A program made the translations under genes and the position numbers. The notes beneath the pieces were generated by a model. That model saw only the letters and a program-made list of their open reading frames with translations, was not told the DNA's origin and did not search any database. Positions 24,074 to 36,608 of a DNA stretch of 64,000 bases are shown one piece after another; position 1 is the stretch's first letter; the number at the start of each line of letters is the position of its first letter. This DNA comes from Niebla homalea (lineage: Eukaryota > Ascomycota > Lecanoromycetes > Lecanorales > Ramalinaceae). The stretch lies in the NCBI GenBank assembly GCA_019925105.1, contig JAHGAU010000005.1, positions 1,612,001-1,676,000 of the forward strand, written 5' to 3'.

Positions 24074-26628
24074 TCACCGACTCTTTGCTTGTGATTCGCC
24101 GTATTCTTTGAGCCATGGGAGGTATACATGCTCATACTTGCCCAAGGCTCGAATTGGGAAGATGAATTTATAGTTTGGGTACGATATAACACTTGGGAGG
24201 TACTTGGTCAGCAATGGTTCAACCAACATCTTCAAGATGAACGAATGGTGGGGGATCCCTAAACATACCAGGTCACGTTAGTCATACCCACGAGGGTTTC
24301 ACGCAGCCATTCTCCATTCGGCTGCTGTTGGCTTTGAAGGAACTTTGTGAAAGCCATCGAGTCAGTAATGGTGCAGCTTTGGGGTCAATGAGGATGGCGG
24401 TCACGAACCTGAAGTCCGCGCTCAATGACGGCTTTGTGCGGATAGTGCGCCGCCATGAGCGCCAACACCGCCCAACAAGTCTGGATGACCTGACTACTCT
24501 CATGCTGTATGTATCTCACTCGTTCACACGATGACCAGTGTTCGCCCCATCCTCCTTCGTCACTCTTCTGAACTGACACGAGCCAATCACACGCTTTACG
24601 GACGCACTCGCTGGTCTGATACGTCTGATGCGTCGCCTCCAGGGCCTCGAGCGCAAAATACGTCGCATATGTATAGCAGACGGCCCAACAACTATACCAA
24701 CTGCCGTCCGGTTGCTGTTCCGCCAATATGTAGCTAGTAGCACGAGAGATGGCAGCGTCGATCTCGGCAGCTCGATAATGAGGAAAATGTTTTCGAAAGA
24801 GGGTGAAGCCGGTGAGGACTGAGCTTGTGCACTCAGGATAGTTGTGCTCTACCATAGCAGCACCGAGTGTCTCTTGTGGGTTGAACCTCTCAAGCCACAC
24901 ACCTGCACGGGTGCCTTCATAGCTGGCAAAGCCGCCGTTTGAGCTCTGCATGACGAGAAGTGAATCTATACAATCGAAAAGCCGTGCATCCGATATAAGT
25001 TTGCGGCAGCCACTGGGTGGCATTAGTATACCAGTGCTCGACACAACGAGGAAGGAATCAACATCACCATTCTTCCTGAAGCAGGATCACGGCCTTTAAA
25101 GTCTCGGCAGAGCAGTCGCTGACTATCAATCCGTTCGTCTTGGTGCTGAAGCTCCATCCACCCTTCCGTTGTTGTCGATATGGATCACATACATTATGCC
25201 TTAGCTGCGACATGTCGAGATACTCTAGTGCCTTGGCCATTGATGCTCGAAAGGGACTTTGCGTAGCTAATCCTGCTTCCCACACAGCCAAAACCGTGAG
25301 TGATGTATCCCACACTTGTACACCGTCAGTACCACCCACTTCCATGCCTTTCGCGCCTTGCCAGGTAAAAACGTATATCGCCTCGCGATGTTTAGAGACG
25401 CTGAAGCTATCTTCTCCATCGGCAAAGTACACTGCCGTCATTTGCAGAAATTTGATGAGCACTGATGCATCATTGTACGCAGTGTTCTCATCCTCTCGGC
25501 GCATCAGGTCTCGTACATGATAATTCGTCTTGCGAAAGAGCCAGGCTGGTCTAAGGTAGGTGTCCCAGAATCGTAAGATGGGGTCTAGACCTCGCGCCAT
25601 GGAGGGAGGTGACCTCATGTCCGACGCCGCTATGGTGTTGCTATGTTGCCTGAAATTGATGGATGAATATGGCTGGGTATATATTTCTTCTCGTATCTCC
25701 TTGAGTAGGGGGTTCAATGGCATTTGACATCTATTGATATAGAGGTACGAGATCGGAAGAAACACCGAACGGAGGTGTACCCACCACTTCCAGGGATGGG
25801 CTGGGACCCAATCCGGGAGCAGCCTGGAAGTGACATTAGTTTTGCGTCTTCGTGATACACCCGTAAGCAGTACTTACCATACTTCTGGGGGGACGGGACA
25901 CATGCCTTCCCAGTCATAAAGGTTCAAGAGAGTGAGGAATACTTTCCCCAATGTAGGAACGCCAATCGCACCACCTGCCAAGGATATGTCAGCCTCGCGC
26001 CAGGATATTGGACACCGTACCAATTTGCACCTAGAGCCAATAGTCTGGTCCGAGTTCTGACCACGAGAGGATCAGACACATCCAACCCAAGTACTCTGAA
26101 CATCACATAGTACAATGCGGTTGAGAACACCTGAGTCTCGCCCAGAAGATGCAGGCCGAACCCGCCATCTTCGTTGGCTTTGTCGGCAACCCAGGCTATC
26201 AATTCTGTCTTCCATTCTGACGGAATAGGCGTCTCAGTGATGTACATGGCGAAGACCAGACATGGTATCAGAAAGCTAAGCCCTCCGTATCCACAGGCCC
26301 AATGGCCGTCGTCTAGCTGTAACTTTTGATAAAACCGTAGGCCATTAACTGCAGAGTCTCCAAAAGTCTGAGGTTCTGGGACTTTCGGGGTTTCCTGAAG
26401 GCAGTCAGCTCGATGTAAGATCCACATTTCGATGAGCTGTAGCAGTACCTGGGGGAGGCCTAGAAAGTAATTTTCCGCAAAGGACAGGGGCTGCTTCTTT
26501 GCGTCTTCTTCAGCCAAATATAACCAGCGATGTTGGCCCCCGGTAGTAGTCAGCCGCCATCGTGTGAGGTCGGTCCTGGGAGGGGAGACTTTCTCCATGG
26601 TGGTTACCGCCGTAGTACCATCTGACAT
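24074..26628 (-). CDS. Oxidosqualene cyclase, divergent (730 aa, 7 exons)
   Basis: Exons: 26449-26628, 26031-26394, 25878-25974, 25068-25823, 24409-25012, 24269-24342 and 24074-24191; phases agree and the total is 731 codons, the usual length of the family. Class II triterpene cyclase that protonates and folds 2,3-oxidosqualene. The catalytic motif is DCSAE ([11 protein letters not shown]), the oxidosqualene form, not the DXDD of squalene-hopene cyclases. [12 protein letters not shown] carries the Cys that pairs with the catalytic Asp. Repeated QW-type motifs are visible ([32 protein letters not shown]). Several positions depart from lanosterol synthase, for example GHWACGYGG for GHWAGDYGG and DGSWYSCW for DGSWYGSW. 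I infer a second, specialised triterpene cyclase, not the housekeeping ERG7, but this needs a tree. No P450 or other tailoring gene lies beside it. Confidence 0.9.
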
Positions 26629-29053
26629 TATACTAATCTCTCATAGGAGAATTGAGGTAGGACGTTGGGTATGGACGGCTTCAGATGTCTTACAAGCCTC
26701 CTCACAGATGCCGAGCTACCCCACGCATAAGTACCATCCGACTGCCGACAAATGCCCTCAGCGGCTCAAAGGAGGCACAATGCGCGGGAGGACCCACGCA
26801 TATCCATTGCGCCAGCCTTCAGAGTGGATCAGGAGAAGTTCGGTGCTTTAGTGGTGGTGGTGTCCAGGCGGAGACCCTGCGTCTGACGATGACCAATACG
26901 AGCGCTCGATTTTGGTTATCGTAATCTAGGAGAAAATCACAACCATAATGAGTTGAGCGAGTCCCGTGTCCCGTGATGTTTGATTGGATGCTGTGTATGG
27001 AATATCTTCCCTGGACACAAGCAAACCCTTACTCGTTTAACGAGGAATTTAATATATTGGTGCGGACTGCGTATCCGCCAGTGCGCTGGACTTCTTTGCT
27101 TCAATTGGCGTATGCAATCAAGCTGCAGAACGTTCTGGAATCTTAGATATTTCTGCCTCTGGACTTCGGACATCTCGATCAAGAAGCCCGAAGATCAGTC
27201 AGTCGAGGCCACAAGCCAGCGGATGAAGGGTGTAGTGTAGAGCGAAGCTATTGGTCGGAGTGGTGACCCACTTTAGATCCGAAGAACGCCAAGAGCTTAG
27301 AGCAATTCGTTGGAGCCACGAGCTACCATTTATCGAGGTCGTCATCAAGTCTGGAAAGGGGGGTCGAAATGGTCACTTTGTTGTACGGAGTACGAGAGGC
27401 CTTTTTCCAGCAGGTGGTGCGCTTCCGCATTTCCGTAATGGGTGTCGAACCCGGCTCTTCTGTTGATGTTCATCACCGGAACATGGATTCATTGAGGATG
27501 TAACAATTAGCCTTTAGCCGTTAGAGTACTGCTGATTTTCTTTTGCGAACCCGACCAGTGACTCGCTGCGATACAACATAGGTAAAAGGCTATCAGCTGT
27601 CACCTGTCACCACAGTCCTAGTGCCGGCCAAGCCCCTGGCCGGTCGGCGGGTCCGACCCTAGCTCCATTGATTGTCCCTAATCTGGCTCGACTGCCTTCA
27701 ACCTACTCCTTGAGATGACGTATTTCATGTTTCTTTTTTTTCCTTTTTTTTTTTTCTTTTGTGGAAGCAGCTCAATCTGGAAGTGCAAGCCTGAAATGCA
27801 GATTGCTTGCCTCCCGTGCTCGACACGCATGTCAGTCCAACTTGTACCGAATATCCCGTACCGTAAGACACAAATCATAAGGAGGAAGCTGCACCCTTGG
27901 GATCCCGTGCGGGTGCCTTGCGGCAGTATTCTACCACTTGGTCTTGCGCTTGAGGTGCGTGAGCCGGCGCGTGGGCGGACGAACGCTTCGTGCATCGTAT
28001 CGTTGAGAATCCACCCACTATGCATCATGTGGCTAATGAATGGATCGTTAAATGTAGAAGGGCTGTTTGAACAGTGTTTAGCAAGCTTGCAGAAGCTGCC
28101 GTCCGCGAGCGGCCAATGGGGTAGTTGTTTGCAAGCTTAGGCGCATTGCCTATTGTGAGTGCTTGTTTGAGTTGTTGTCTGTGCATCTGGTATCGGGCTG
28201 GCAGAACGCTTTCGCGTCAGCACTGAGTTGTTTCGTGGATTTCGCCTCTCTCTCGCTTGATAGGTTCGGCGCGTCTCTCAAATCTGGCGCATTGCTTATT
28301 GGCAAGCTTGGCTGCGGTGGTGCTACTGTCGCTCAATAGGTTCGGCTTGGCAAGCTCTGTCGTCGCAGTGTTCGAATCTCTGAAGTACGTGTCGGCGTAG
28401 CAGGAGGTTCCTGCGCCAGCACTGAATGATAGATTGACTCCGCCTGCATCTGTTTGGCGTCAAAGTCGGGTTCCACGTAAAGAGAATTGAGCTTCAGTCG
28501 CTCTATGGTCCTACCGCGGTGATGCTTGACTAGTCAGATGTCGACCGACTCAGGTGTACCGCTGCTGGGTTTCCAATTGGCCTTGAGGCTTTTCCTCGGA
28601 TGCCAGAGCCTTTCATTCTGATGCTATGCTCTCAGATGATACGACTGCGCTTGCCATCGTAGCAGGTCCTTCCTTTTCTGGAACCCTCGCTGGTATTGGG
28701 GAATTTCCCCAAAGAACAGCACTTCTTCAGAAAGAGAAGTCTTCCGTGATGCTACCCTATGATGTGAATTAGGGAGATTTGCTATGTCGCTGCCTCCTGC
28801 TTCGTCGATCTCTTTATATGTGTCAAAGGCGTCTTGGTCTACTTTGGCCTCGGCCAAAGCAGTTTCCCCGTCGTTGCTAAGATTGTCGACAAGACCCTGT
28901 GAGTAAGCTGGATCCACATCGATTTTCCCATCCGAAAGCACCGTGTCCCCGGTTTTGTCTCAGGCGCCTGAGAACCTTGCTGGGTCTTTTGGACCTCGGA
29001 CTTCTACCTCTCATGACCAGGAGAGGTTGAATCTCAATGAGGCGATCTTAGCT
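26629..29053. other. Gene-poor stretch, no gene supported
   Basis: Short ORFs only. A T-rich run at about 27,727-27,760 and diverged internal duplications (gcgcattgcctattg near 28,141 and gcgcattgcttattg near 28,287; taggttcggc near 28,261 and 28,338) suggest old, eroded sequence. The minus ORF 28624-28941 might be a tail of the CHAT locus to its right but shows no domain. Confidence 0.4.
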
Positions 29054-29573
29054 TTACAATTTAGCTGACGAGGGATCCACAAGTTGGGATTCAGCCGAGC
29101 CCCAGTTGAATGCGTCTTCAAGCTGATGACCTTCCGCTAAAGAGTTGTAGAATGCTCGCATGAGGTCAATGCATACATCGTCGAATACAGCGTCTTCCAT
29201 AGCAACCACACTTTCGAGGATATTTGCACCGCAATCAGACAGTTCGACAGTAGAGCAGGCGTTGAGCACGATACTCCTTCAGTCCGTATTTCACTCCTTG
29301 CTCCATCACTAATTACAAGCTTGAGGTTTCGAGGACATTGAATCCACACGGATCGTCTTCAAAGAGAATGCCATCCCTTGAGTCACGGCCGCCGAAATGT
29401 AATATTGATGGCTTGTATCTTCGAAGAGCAGCAGTAATGTTGGAAGGTCTGCAGATTTTCACATCGTAGAGCTGATAGGAGTCCCAAAACAGTAGAGCGT
29501 CGCAATGCTTCATTGATAGGGCGGTCTTCTTTGTCGGACCTGATCGTACCCGCATTGTTGGGGCATGCGGCAA
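29054..29573 (-). pseudogene. CHAT (caspase-like) domain remnant or divergent exons
   Basis: The frame 29313-29573 reads CRPSNITAALRRYKPSILHF followed by GGRDSRDGILFEDD, the first half of a CHAT domain. The frame 29054-29276 reads IVLNACSTVEL and later FYNSLAEGHQLEDAFNWG, the second half. A 40-bp GT...AG segment (29277-29316) could join them. CHAT domains are caspase-like proteases or protease relics found in fungal NLR-like proteins. The nucleophile Cys of LNAC is kept, but the usual HFSGHG is HFGGRD, so the catalytic His is Arg. The stretch of about 25 residues normally between the halves is missing. Upstream minus ORFs at 29852-30040 and 30458-30655 (the latter QARIRTDRSNVSPEMLNTF, helical) could be its N-terminal exons, but no complete gene model could be built. 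I favour a decayed gene. Confidence 0.5.
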
Positions 29574-30900
29574 GGTTTCATTCGTAATGATTAGTCCTGA
29601 ATCGGGAGCTGCGTGATAGCCATTTCTCTGCTTTTAGCATCTTGAAGCCATGTGGATTTCACAGATTCGGTCATGCACAAGGTCATAGGGGATGTCCTTT
29701 TACTACAGTCCAGCAGCATAAATTGTCATGAAATGTAAGGCGAGTGATGTAGAGTGCTGGGCTTCGGACCGGTGAATGGATTCAAGTCTTGTAGTCAAGG
29801 CTTCGTCGAGCTTCCATCGTATCGGCAGTGCTAATAGGGATTTCAAGTCTCTCATTGCTTTGACCATATTGTGCATTCAATGGTGCGATCCTCTTCTGCC
29901 GGATCGCTTGCTTCATCACTAGTCGGAGGGACGTAGCTTATCATGCTTCTGCTTGGATGGCACTCCATGGACACCCCTCCTCCAATGGCTTCTTGAATCT
30001 TAATCATCGTGTTTGTCGACTGACTGAAGTACCGATCCATCCTGTCAACTCAGTCGATCGGATGAGACTGTTGAAGAGGAATGGAAGAGACTAAGGACAT
30101 GCCCCGTGAAAAGGGGCGCTTTATGGTCGAGCAATCCTAATAAGGCTCGTACTGGACCGACGGAGACGAAGGTTGCAGGCATACTGTATTATGCCCTTGT
30201 CCATCCCCCACACAGCAGAGGTTCTATGTAACGTAGGATTGTTTAAGGAGCTTTCATATATTGTTCAATCACAATAATGTGTTAGGTATGAATGTTATAG
30301 TCTGTGTGTTGAGTGTGTGGTTGAAATGTGAAATTTGTTAAAGACCTCTGCAAATAGGACGCAAAATAACCGTTCAGGAGCGGATAAATGTAGGCGTATT
30401 GAATATCATGTTACGAGATTGGATATCAGCCAATGGCGCTTGACCACCAGCCTCACCTTAAAAGCCTTGTATTGAATGTGCCCACAGGCCAGCTCGCTGG
30501 ATATCCAATTCGACCCTGTCGCTTATTACCTTAGCGGTTTCTTTAAAGGACCTGGAAACGTTGGAAACGTCGTTGAAAGTATTCAACATCTCAGGACTTA
30601 CATTGGATCTATCAGTTCGAATTCGGGCTTGTAAGGCACAGAGGCTTTGTTCCACCAGGTGCCGAGAAATCAGTCCTCAAGAGCTGAGATGCTGAGGCTC
30701 GCAGTCTCGCAGATAGCTTTGGAAGTTGGGAATAGTGAAGAGCGTAGCTCAGGCCATAGGTCATTATCTCGCAATGAGTATGGTATGCATCGCCTTGGTG
30801 ATCAGAAGACCATTGGAATTCATTCACATGGCAACTCTTCACCTCAATGTTGAGGATGATCTGGTGGCGCGCGAGAACGTGATGCTGTAGTAGTTGGAAC
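29574..30900. other. Possible 5' exons of the CHAT locus
   Basis: Two minus ORFs (29852-30040, 30458-30655) have coding-like composition; the second resembles the helical N-terminal region of fungal NLR-type proteins only loosely. A donor-like GTGAGG follows the second ORF. In the region above it the frame is broken by TGA. Treated as eroded coding sequence. Confidence 0.3.
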
Positions 30901-33900
30901 TCTCTATGTTGTGGATAGTCTCTGTGTCTTAGATTGCAAACCTGTGATGGGTAGTATCTACTTCCAACTTCAACCTGTAAGACCTGTTATGTATGCTGCA
31001 CATATGAATGAACGACAAACATTGCGGCCTTGAGCCTTGAAAGCGACATTTGGTACGCCCCTGGATCCTGAGTCATCCCATATCGTCGCTAGTATGAGGC
31101 ACCCGTAGAAACACCAGTCATTTTGATGGTTCTCAAGGTCGAATTGGCTAGGACACGCGAAAAAAGCCAGCAACCTGTTACAAAGCACGAAGCGTTTGAG
31201 CAGGCAAGACGTCTGGGATGGTATTGACAGGGTGTGAAGCAATGAAATGATGATACATTCTTAGGGTGCCCAAGGCTGCGCAGAAAAAGATGGCTGGAGG
31301 AGCCTCCAAGGCGGGCAGGGCTTTTCAATAAGATGCTAAAGAATGGAGTCGAAAGCTGCCAATTCTCGTGCGTATCAATACGATGATGATCGATTAGCAT
31401 AAAGCCAAGCAGACCCGGACAGTCCTGTCGAAGTCTCTTTGAGACACAGTGGACCTCCTGTCGCGGTTCTGGGCATTGCAAACGCCAGCGGTTTCACGCA
31501 ACGTGCCGTCCGATACCATCGATGGAGCGATGACTCGGGAGCGATGGAAAGCCGAAAAGGCCATCTGGTTGAGAATATGGACCCTGCATATAGCTTTGAC
31601 CAAGTCTAACAGCTCGAAGGAGTAGAAGAAGAGTCGAAAGCAGGAAAATAGTCATAACACCTTAGCCGTGCTCTCACGGAGGTCTTAGATCACGTCGTTG
31701 CTGCAGACCAAAGGAGTGTTGCTGAATGAAGCTTTTGCAAAGCGAGCAGACCCTGACAACGATTCCAGATCTCGACTCCACTTTGCAGGCAAGGGAGATC
31801 CCAATAGCTTGGATGTCAGACCCTGCATCAATATGTGGCTTTACCGAACCCGGTCATCATTGTGAATCATTTTAGAGGGACGCATATACGGAGTAGATTA
31901 CAACCAATCTCAAGTTCTCAGATGAGGATCAGTAGCATCATGTGCCAAGTAACAGCATCAGCTCCAAGCTCCAAGCAATGTCAAGGTCAAAGCCCAGGAT
32001 GCAGTAGTATCATGTGCTCAGATCTGAGTTTCCAGACTTTTCAGATTGATTTGCGATGGAGAAGGAGGGATCCACGATACTTTAGATTAGCGAGCTCGTA
32101 TGCCAGGACAGCGTTACAACGAGAGCCAAACATGCAAGGCACTGACCATATTGACCCGCTTGGACCTTTAAAAGATCTATATCTTTCCTCTTCTGGTAAG
32201 GTGGCGATAGTCGAGATGGTTTTACCTTTCAGATCGTAGATGGATCTGCTCAGCTTCATGGTCACTATTGCGACGAACGAGCAAGTGCGGTAGACGTCCG
32301 AAGCCAGCCCGCTTTCAGCTTGCGATTGGACCATTTTGCGATAGCTCACGGTGGCGGTGTAGAGATAAGGACGGGGTTGGACAGTGCTTAAGATGCACGG
32401 AGTTCAGTGATGGAGGATAACAGTCGAAAGATCCGAGCAAGAATAGGTGCAATCTCCGTCATCACGGTGTGTCACTTGCTGCAAGAAACCGCTTGACTAC
32501 TGCCAAGCGTGCAGAATTGTTTAGATACTACCCCTCGTACACATAAAGAAAGAGCGGTGAGATTACTCGAGTATGTTACTGTCGTATCAGTAATTCAATT
32601 AGTTGCACAATCGAAGACACTGACGGGGATCGTGATGTGAGCGTTTATTCCTCAACGATCGTCAGTGCCGTCATTCTCTCCCGTGTGCCATGTGCTTCCG
32701 GACATTCTTCCGTCGAAGCCGACAACGGCCTTGATCGAAACATGACGACTCAAGATCGATTTGGGAAGGCAAGAGACAAGCGTGAACAGGGATCACGTTG
32801 CTTAAACGGGCCGTGTCTATGCGCACCAAGCGAAGACCCACCCCCTGTGGACTAGGAATTTAGGAAACTCATTGTGAGAGTGTGGGCATTTCCCCTTTAC
32901 TTTTGTGTTATTAGTAATTGGGAAAAAAGAAAAAGCTGGAGTTGTAGATGTACTAGAAATACTGGACTTCACGATGTTTGGATGGAAATGGGTGAGATAA
33001 GGCATTTAAATCTCCATGATAAAGTGGGAGTTTTTGGACCAGATCTCTGCGGGAAAAGTAGCCGCACTTTCTGAGAATGGGTTGCAATTGGGTTGGATTT
33101 GTTCCAAATGCCTGGCAGCCACGAGGCTGGGACCGTTGCTTTTTCAAAAAACGCTTGACCGATTCCCGGGCGGCTTTCTAGAGCCTCTTTAAATCGGCCC
33201 TCCAAGAGATTTCCATCCTTCTAGAGATTGAGGAAAGGCATCAGCAAGGCATCAGCATGGCATCACGGGAGGTGAAAGGGTGATGGTGAAATGCAATTGG
33301 TTGGATAACTCATGATAAACCAAGATCAAACCGCTCTCGGATGCCTCGAATTGAACTTCTTGAAGCATCTCATCAGTCTAGTGCCGGAGAGAGAAGTTCG
33401 CCTTTTTCTGGTGCTTGAGCTTGGGAAACTTTATGCGCTTTGAAGGAGGAAGTGGGTGAGGGAAGGTATCTTTTGGCCCTCAACCTACGCGCTTGGTGAC
33501 CTGCTCAAGACATGTCGTGCGCCCAATTGCCTATTTGTTAAAAAAGATACTTGAAGGTTCATTGCCCCCTTCACCGCAACCCTCAGTCTCCAAAATCTCC
33601 CCCTCGTCCATCCCTCCCCTCGCTCGCATTCAAAGAGTCAAAGAGGCTCTCCAAGAAGCTGCTTTCTTATTTCAACCTCTCCCCATCCTCCATCTTCTTT
33701 CACCCTCGCAACTATAACGCCATCCCGAGGGTGATATTCACACGCCGCAATACCGGCGCTATCCGCGAAGCAATTCGGTCTTGGGACAATCCGACACTCT
33801 CCTTGTTGATCAGACACTCTTCAATCGCACCCATCACCTCCTTCGTCCCCCTCCTCCATCACTCACTTCATAACACATCAGACATCCAACATCAAACATC

Positions 33901-34279
33901 AGACATCCCTTGCGCACCATACCCTCTTCCCCAGATCAGCCCAGACCAATCCAAGGCGACAGAAATACCGCGCTCCTGGTACTCAGTCACTATCCTGCAG
34001 GACCTCCCCCACCACCCTGCATAACATCCTCGGGTCAATTTGGACCCTCGACGCTTCTTTTGCAGGTCACGCAGGTCACGCAGGTCAGCTGTCTTGAGCA
34101 AACCGGGATTCAGTCAAGTCAGTGAAGCGCATCGACGCTTCTAATCCACAATTTCTCCGCATTACACAAAGCTGCTGCATGGGCACCCAATCTTCCTCCA
34201 ACAACACCCACACACTCTGATTCTCAATTCTCCTCCACTGGAAAAACAGAAAAATAGAACATTTACAACCACCACTACA
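30901..34279. other. Gene-poor stretch, no gene supported
   Basis: About 3.4 kb without a recognisable gene. Several ORFs of 60-157 codons occur on both strands but none shows a domain. The last 700 bases are pyrimidine-rich and probably the promoter and leader of the FYVE gene. Confidence 0.45.
34062..34088. repeat. 9-bp tandem repeat, 3 copies
   Basis: Unit gcaggtcac repeated three times, last copy ending in g, about 190 bases before the FYVE gene ATG. Confidence 0.85.
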
Positions 34280-35305
34280 ATGGCAGCAACCACATCCACC
34301 CGGCCCCAACCATACCCTTCCCAACACCAGCAGCAAGCTTACACAACCCCACCGAACTCCCAAGGCCACACTCAATATAGCCTTCTCAACCAACAACGCC
34401 ATTCGCCACGCGGGCCCCACCCGCACAATGGCTCACCGAATTCCCTCGCCTCGCCCTACTACGCCCACCAAACCCCAAGCCAAGGCCAGTCCCTCGATTT
34501 CCCGTACAGCCTCAACCTCGTCAGCGCCCGCAAGGACAAACAACCCCAATACATCCCCGCCGCCCTCCGCCCCACCGACCGCCCCCTCCGCTCGCACCCT
34601 CTGACCCCACCACGTTCCCTTCACGGCAGCTCCGACTCCCTCGTTGAGAAGAAAAGCCGCCGCGCGGGAAGCCGCCCGTCCTCCCACCGCTCCACCACCG
34701 ACCCCTCCGTGCCCCCACCCCTGACCTCTGCCGGCTCCTCCGCAGCCAACTCAATAATCATCCGCCCCGCCTCCAAATCCTCCGACCTCCTCGCCCACAT
34801 TCCCGCCGACTCCCTGCGCACCGCCCTGGCCCCGCAATCCCTCAAAGATCTACCCCCGCTCACCGCGCCCCCGACCCGCGCGCACTGGAAGGCCGATGCC
34901 AATTCCCCCGTCTGCGATTTCCCCATCTGCCAGAAATGCTTTGGCCTGTTTGAGCGGCGGCACCACTGCCGGCACTGCGGGAACGTCTTCTGTGCCGAGC
35001 ACAGCAATGAACGGTTGCCGCTGGATCAGAACGCGGATTTCCACCCGGAGGGCGAGAAGGTGAGGGCGTGCGAGGAGTGTGCTCGGGAGTGGGTTGAATG
35101 GGTCGAGGGGAGGGTGAGGCGGATGAAGGATCCCCCCCCAAGTGAGGAAGGGAAGGGTAGGAAGACGACGACAACGGGGCCGATGGCCTTGATGGGAGGC
35201 AAGGGCGGTGCCGGTGCTGGCGGGGCAGGAGGAGGAGGAGGTGATGTCCAGAAAGGTCCCGCGGTCGTGGCGGGGAGTGTGAGTGGGGATTGGAGCACCT
35301 TCTGA
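34280..35305 (+). CDS. FYVE zinc-finger protein (341 aa)
   Basis: Single exon. Residues 1-200 are Pro/Ser/Gln-rich and disordered. Residues about 205-275 form a FYVE finger: WKADANSPVCDFPICQKCF, the signature RRHHCRHCGNVFC, and the last Cys pair in CEECAREWVEWV. FYVE domains bind phosphatidylinositol 3-phosphate on endosomes and vacuoles, so a role in endosomal trafficking is likely. The R(R/K)HHCR basic motif that contacts the lipid is intact; the opening WxxD motif is WKAD, within family variation. The tail is Gly-rich (GGKGGAGAGGAGGGGG). No RING, VHS or kinase domain is attached, so it is not Vps27, Pib1 or Fab1. Strong GC bias at third positions gives long shadow ORFs on the other strand. 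Confidence 0.88.
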   Translation: MAATTSTRPQPYPSQHQQQAYTTPPNSQGHTQYSLLNQQRHSPRGPHPHNGSPNSLASPYYAHQTPSQGQSLDFPYSLNLVSARKDKQPQYIPAALRPTDRPLRSHPLTPPRSLHGSSDSLVEKKSRRAGSRPSSHRSTTDPSVPPPLTSAGSSAANSIIIRPASKSSDLLAHIPADSLRTALAPQSLKDLPPLTAPPTRAHWKADANSPVCDFPICQKCFGLFERRHHCRHCGNVFCAEHSNERLPLDQNADFHPEGEKVRACEECAREWVEWVEGRVRRMKDPPPSEEGKGRKTTTTGPMALMGGKGGAGAGGAGGGGGDVQKGPAVVAGSVSGDWSTF

Positions 35306-36608
35306 TCTATTCGACTTACCGTCATCCCCCAACATCTCGAGCCTCACGATCACCGCAGCTCGGGACATATGGGCAGCGGATGGTCCCTCGAACCCAGGCC
35401 AGGTCCCGCCTTCCGCCCAACCTGCAATATCCACGCCATTCAACGGACATCCCCCCCTCCGCTCGCTACGGACACACCCACCGCATTTCACCACATTCCG
35501 AGCAGCGGATCAAACCCAACAAATCCTTCGCCCATGTTTTTCGCCAGAAGTCCTCAACAACAGCCAGCCAGCCAGCCAGCCAGTCAGCAAAGTGACAGCT
35601 GGGCGGGGCCCCATACTCCAACGATGTCAACATCGAATCCTTACACACACACACACACGCGCGCGCTCCTTCCTCCCTTTACCCTCGCTATCGGATTTCA
35701 GGTTAATTGATACCCCTCGTTCCCAGCCTTTGCATCCATCCTCACTCCGGCTTTCTATACGAACGAACGGACGGAGACAGGGACGGATCTCGGCACATTC
35801 ATCATTCCAGGGCGTGTTTTTAGCTACACGTGTGGCTCATCGTTCACTGCAAAGGCGCGTCGAGGCGTTTCCGTTGGGTGGGGGGGGTGAGGGAAGGGGG
35901 AAGAAGCGGAAACGACAGGCCACAAGGTTGTAGTTGATGTGATGATTATGAGAGAAACACCTTCGCTCTGGTTAAGGAGGAGGAGAAGAAGTTTTATGTT
36001 TCGGCGTATCTTTTATCTATTCAACTTTCTTTTTTTTTTATATCAAAGCTGGATGAGATGGGGCTCGAATAGCAATATCAATCCATTATAATGATCGACG
36101 ACTTATATTGTGAGCATGGACCATCGCGATACCATCTAGCATGACATGACAAACCATTTTATTCTCACGGGGCACATGGTCGTATTTGTTTCCTTTCCTG
36201 TGTTATTTCAACTACATCAGGTCATCAATATTACACGCTCGTCCCCAATATGTCGGGCGCGGTGGTATTGAATTACAGGGCATGTCACCTTACTCATGAT
36301 CCATGTACATGTACTTCCGTCGCCATCGGATCCATCGTAGCAGAGCCTTGTTCCATACAACTTAAACTCCTTACCTCACATAAAACTCCTCAACAAGATA
36401 CGTTGTAGCTAGGTGCCATTCCCATCAGTCCTTCCCTGGTATATATGTGCGTGCGTGCAACTGCCTCTGAAATAGCACCATGGCTGAGATATCGTGTATC
36501 GCTAATAGCTGTGCCGTAAAGAGGAGCAAGGCAACGTTATGTGTTTGGGTTCTCGGTGGTTGTGATGAATCAATCGCCAGATATGGAGCGGAACTCTGTT
36601 GACATCGA
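35306..36608. other. Intergenic between convergent genes, with simple repeats
   Basis: Contains a cagc/agcc tetranucleotide run at about 35,568-35,588, a (CA)n followed by (CG)n run at about 35,643-35,666, and a G run at about 35,880. No gene seen; long plus ORFs here are 3'-side shadows without domains. Confidence 0.5.

Noticed and set aside
24074..26628. Squalene-hopene cyclase of bacterial origin
   Set aside because: The catalytic motif is DCSAE, not DXDD, and the gene has six ordinary fungal introns.
18469..26628. Secondary-metabolite cluster formed by alcohol oxidase, phosphatase and cyclase
   Set aside because: No P450, acyltransferase, transporter or pathway regulator is present and the three genes have no shared pathway that I can defend.
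33551..34024. Plus-strand ORF of 157 codons before the FYVE gene
   Set aside because: Some basic helical-looking sequence at first, but no domain and a pyrimidine-rich leader composition; more likely untranslated.
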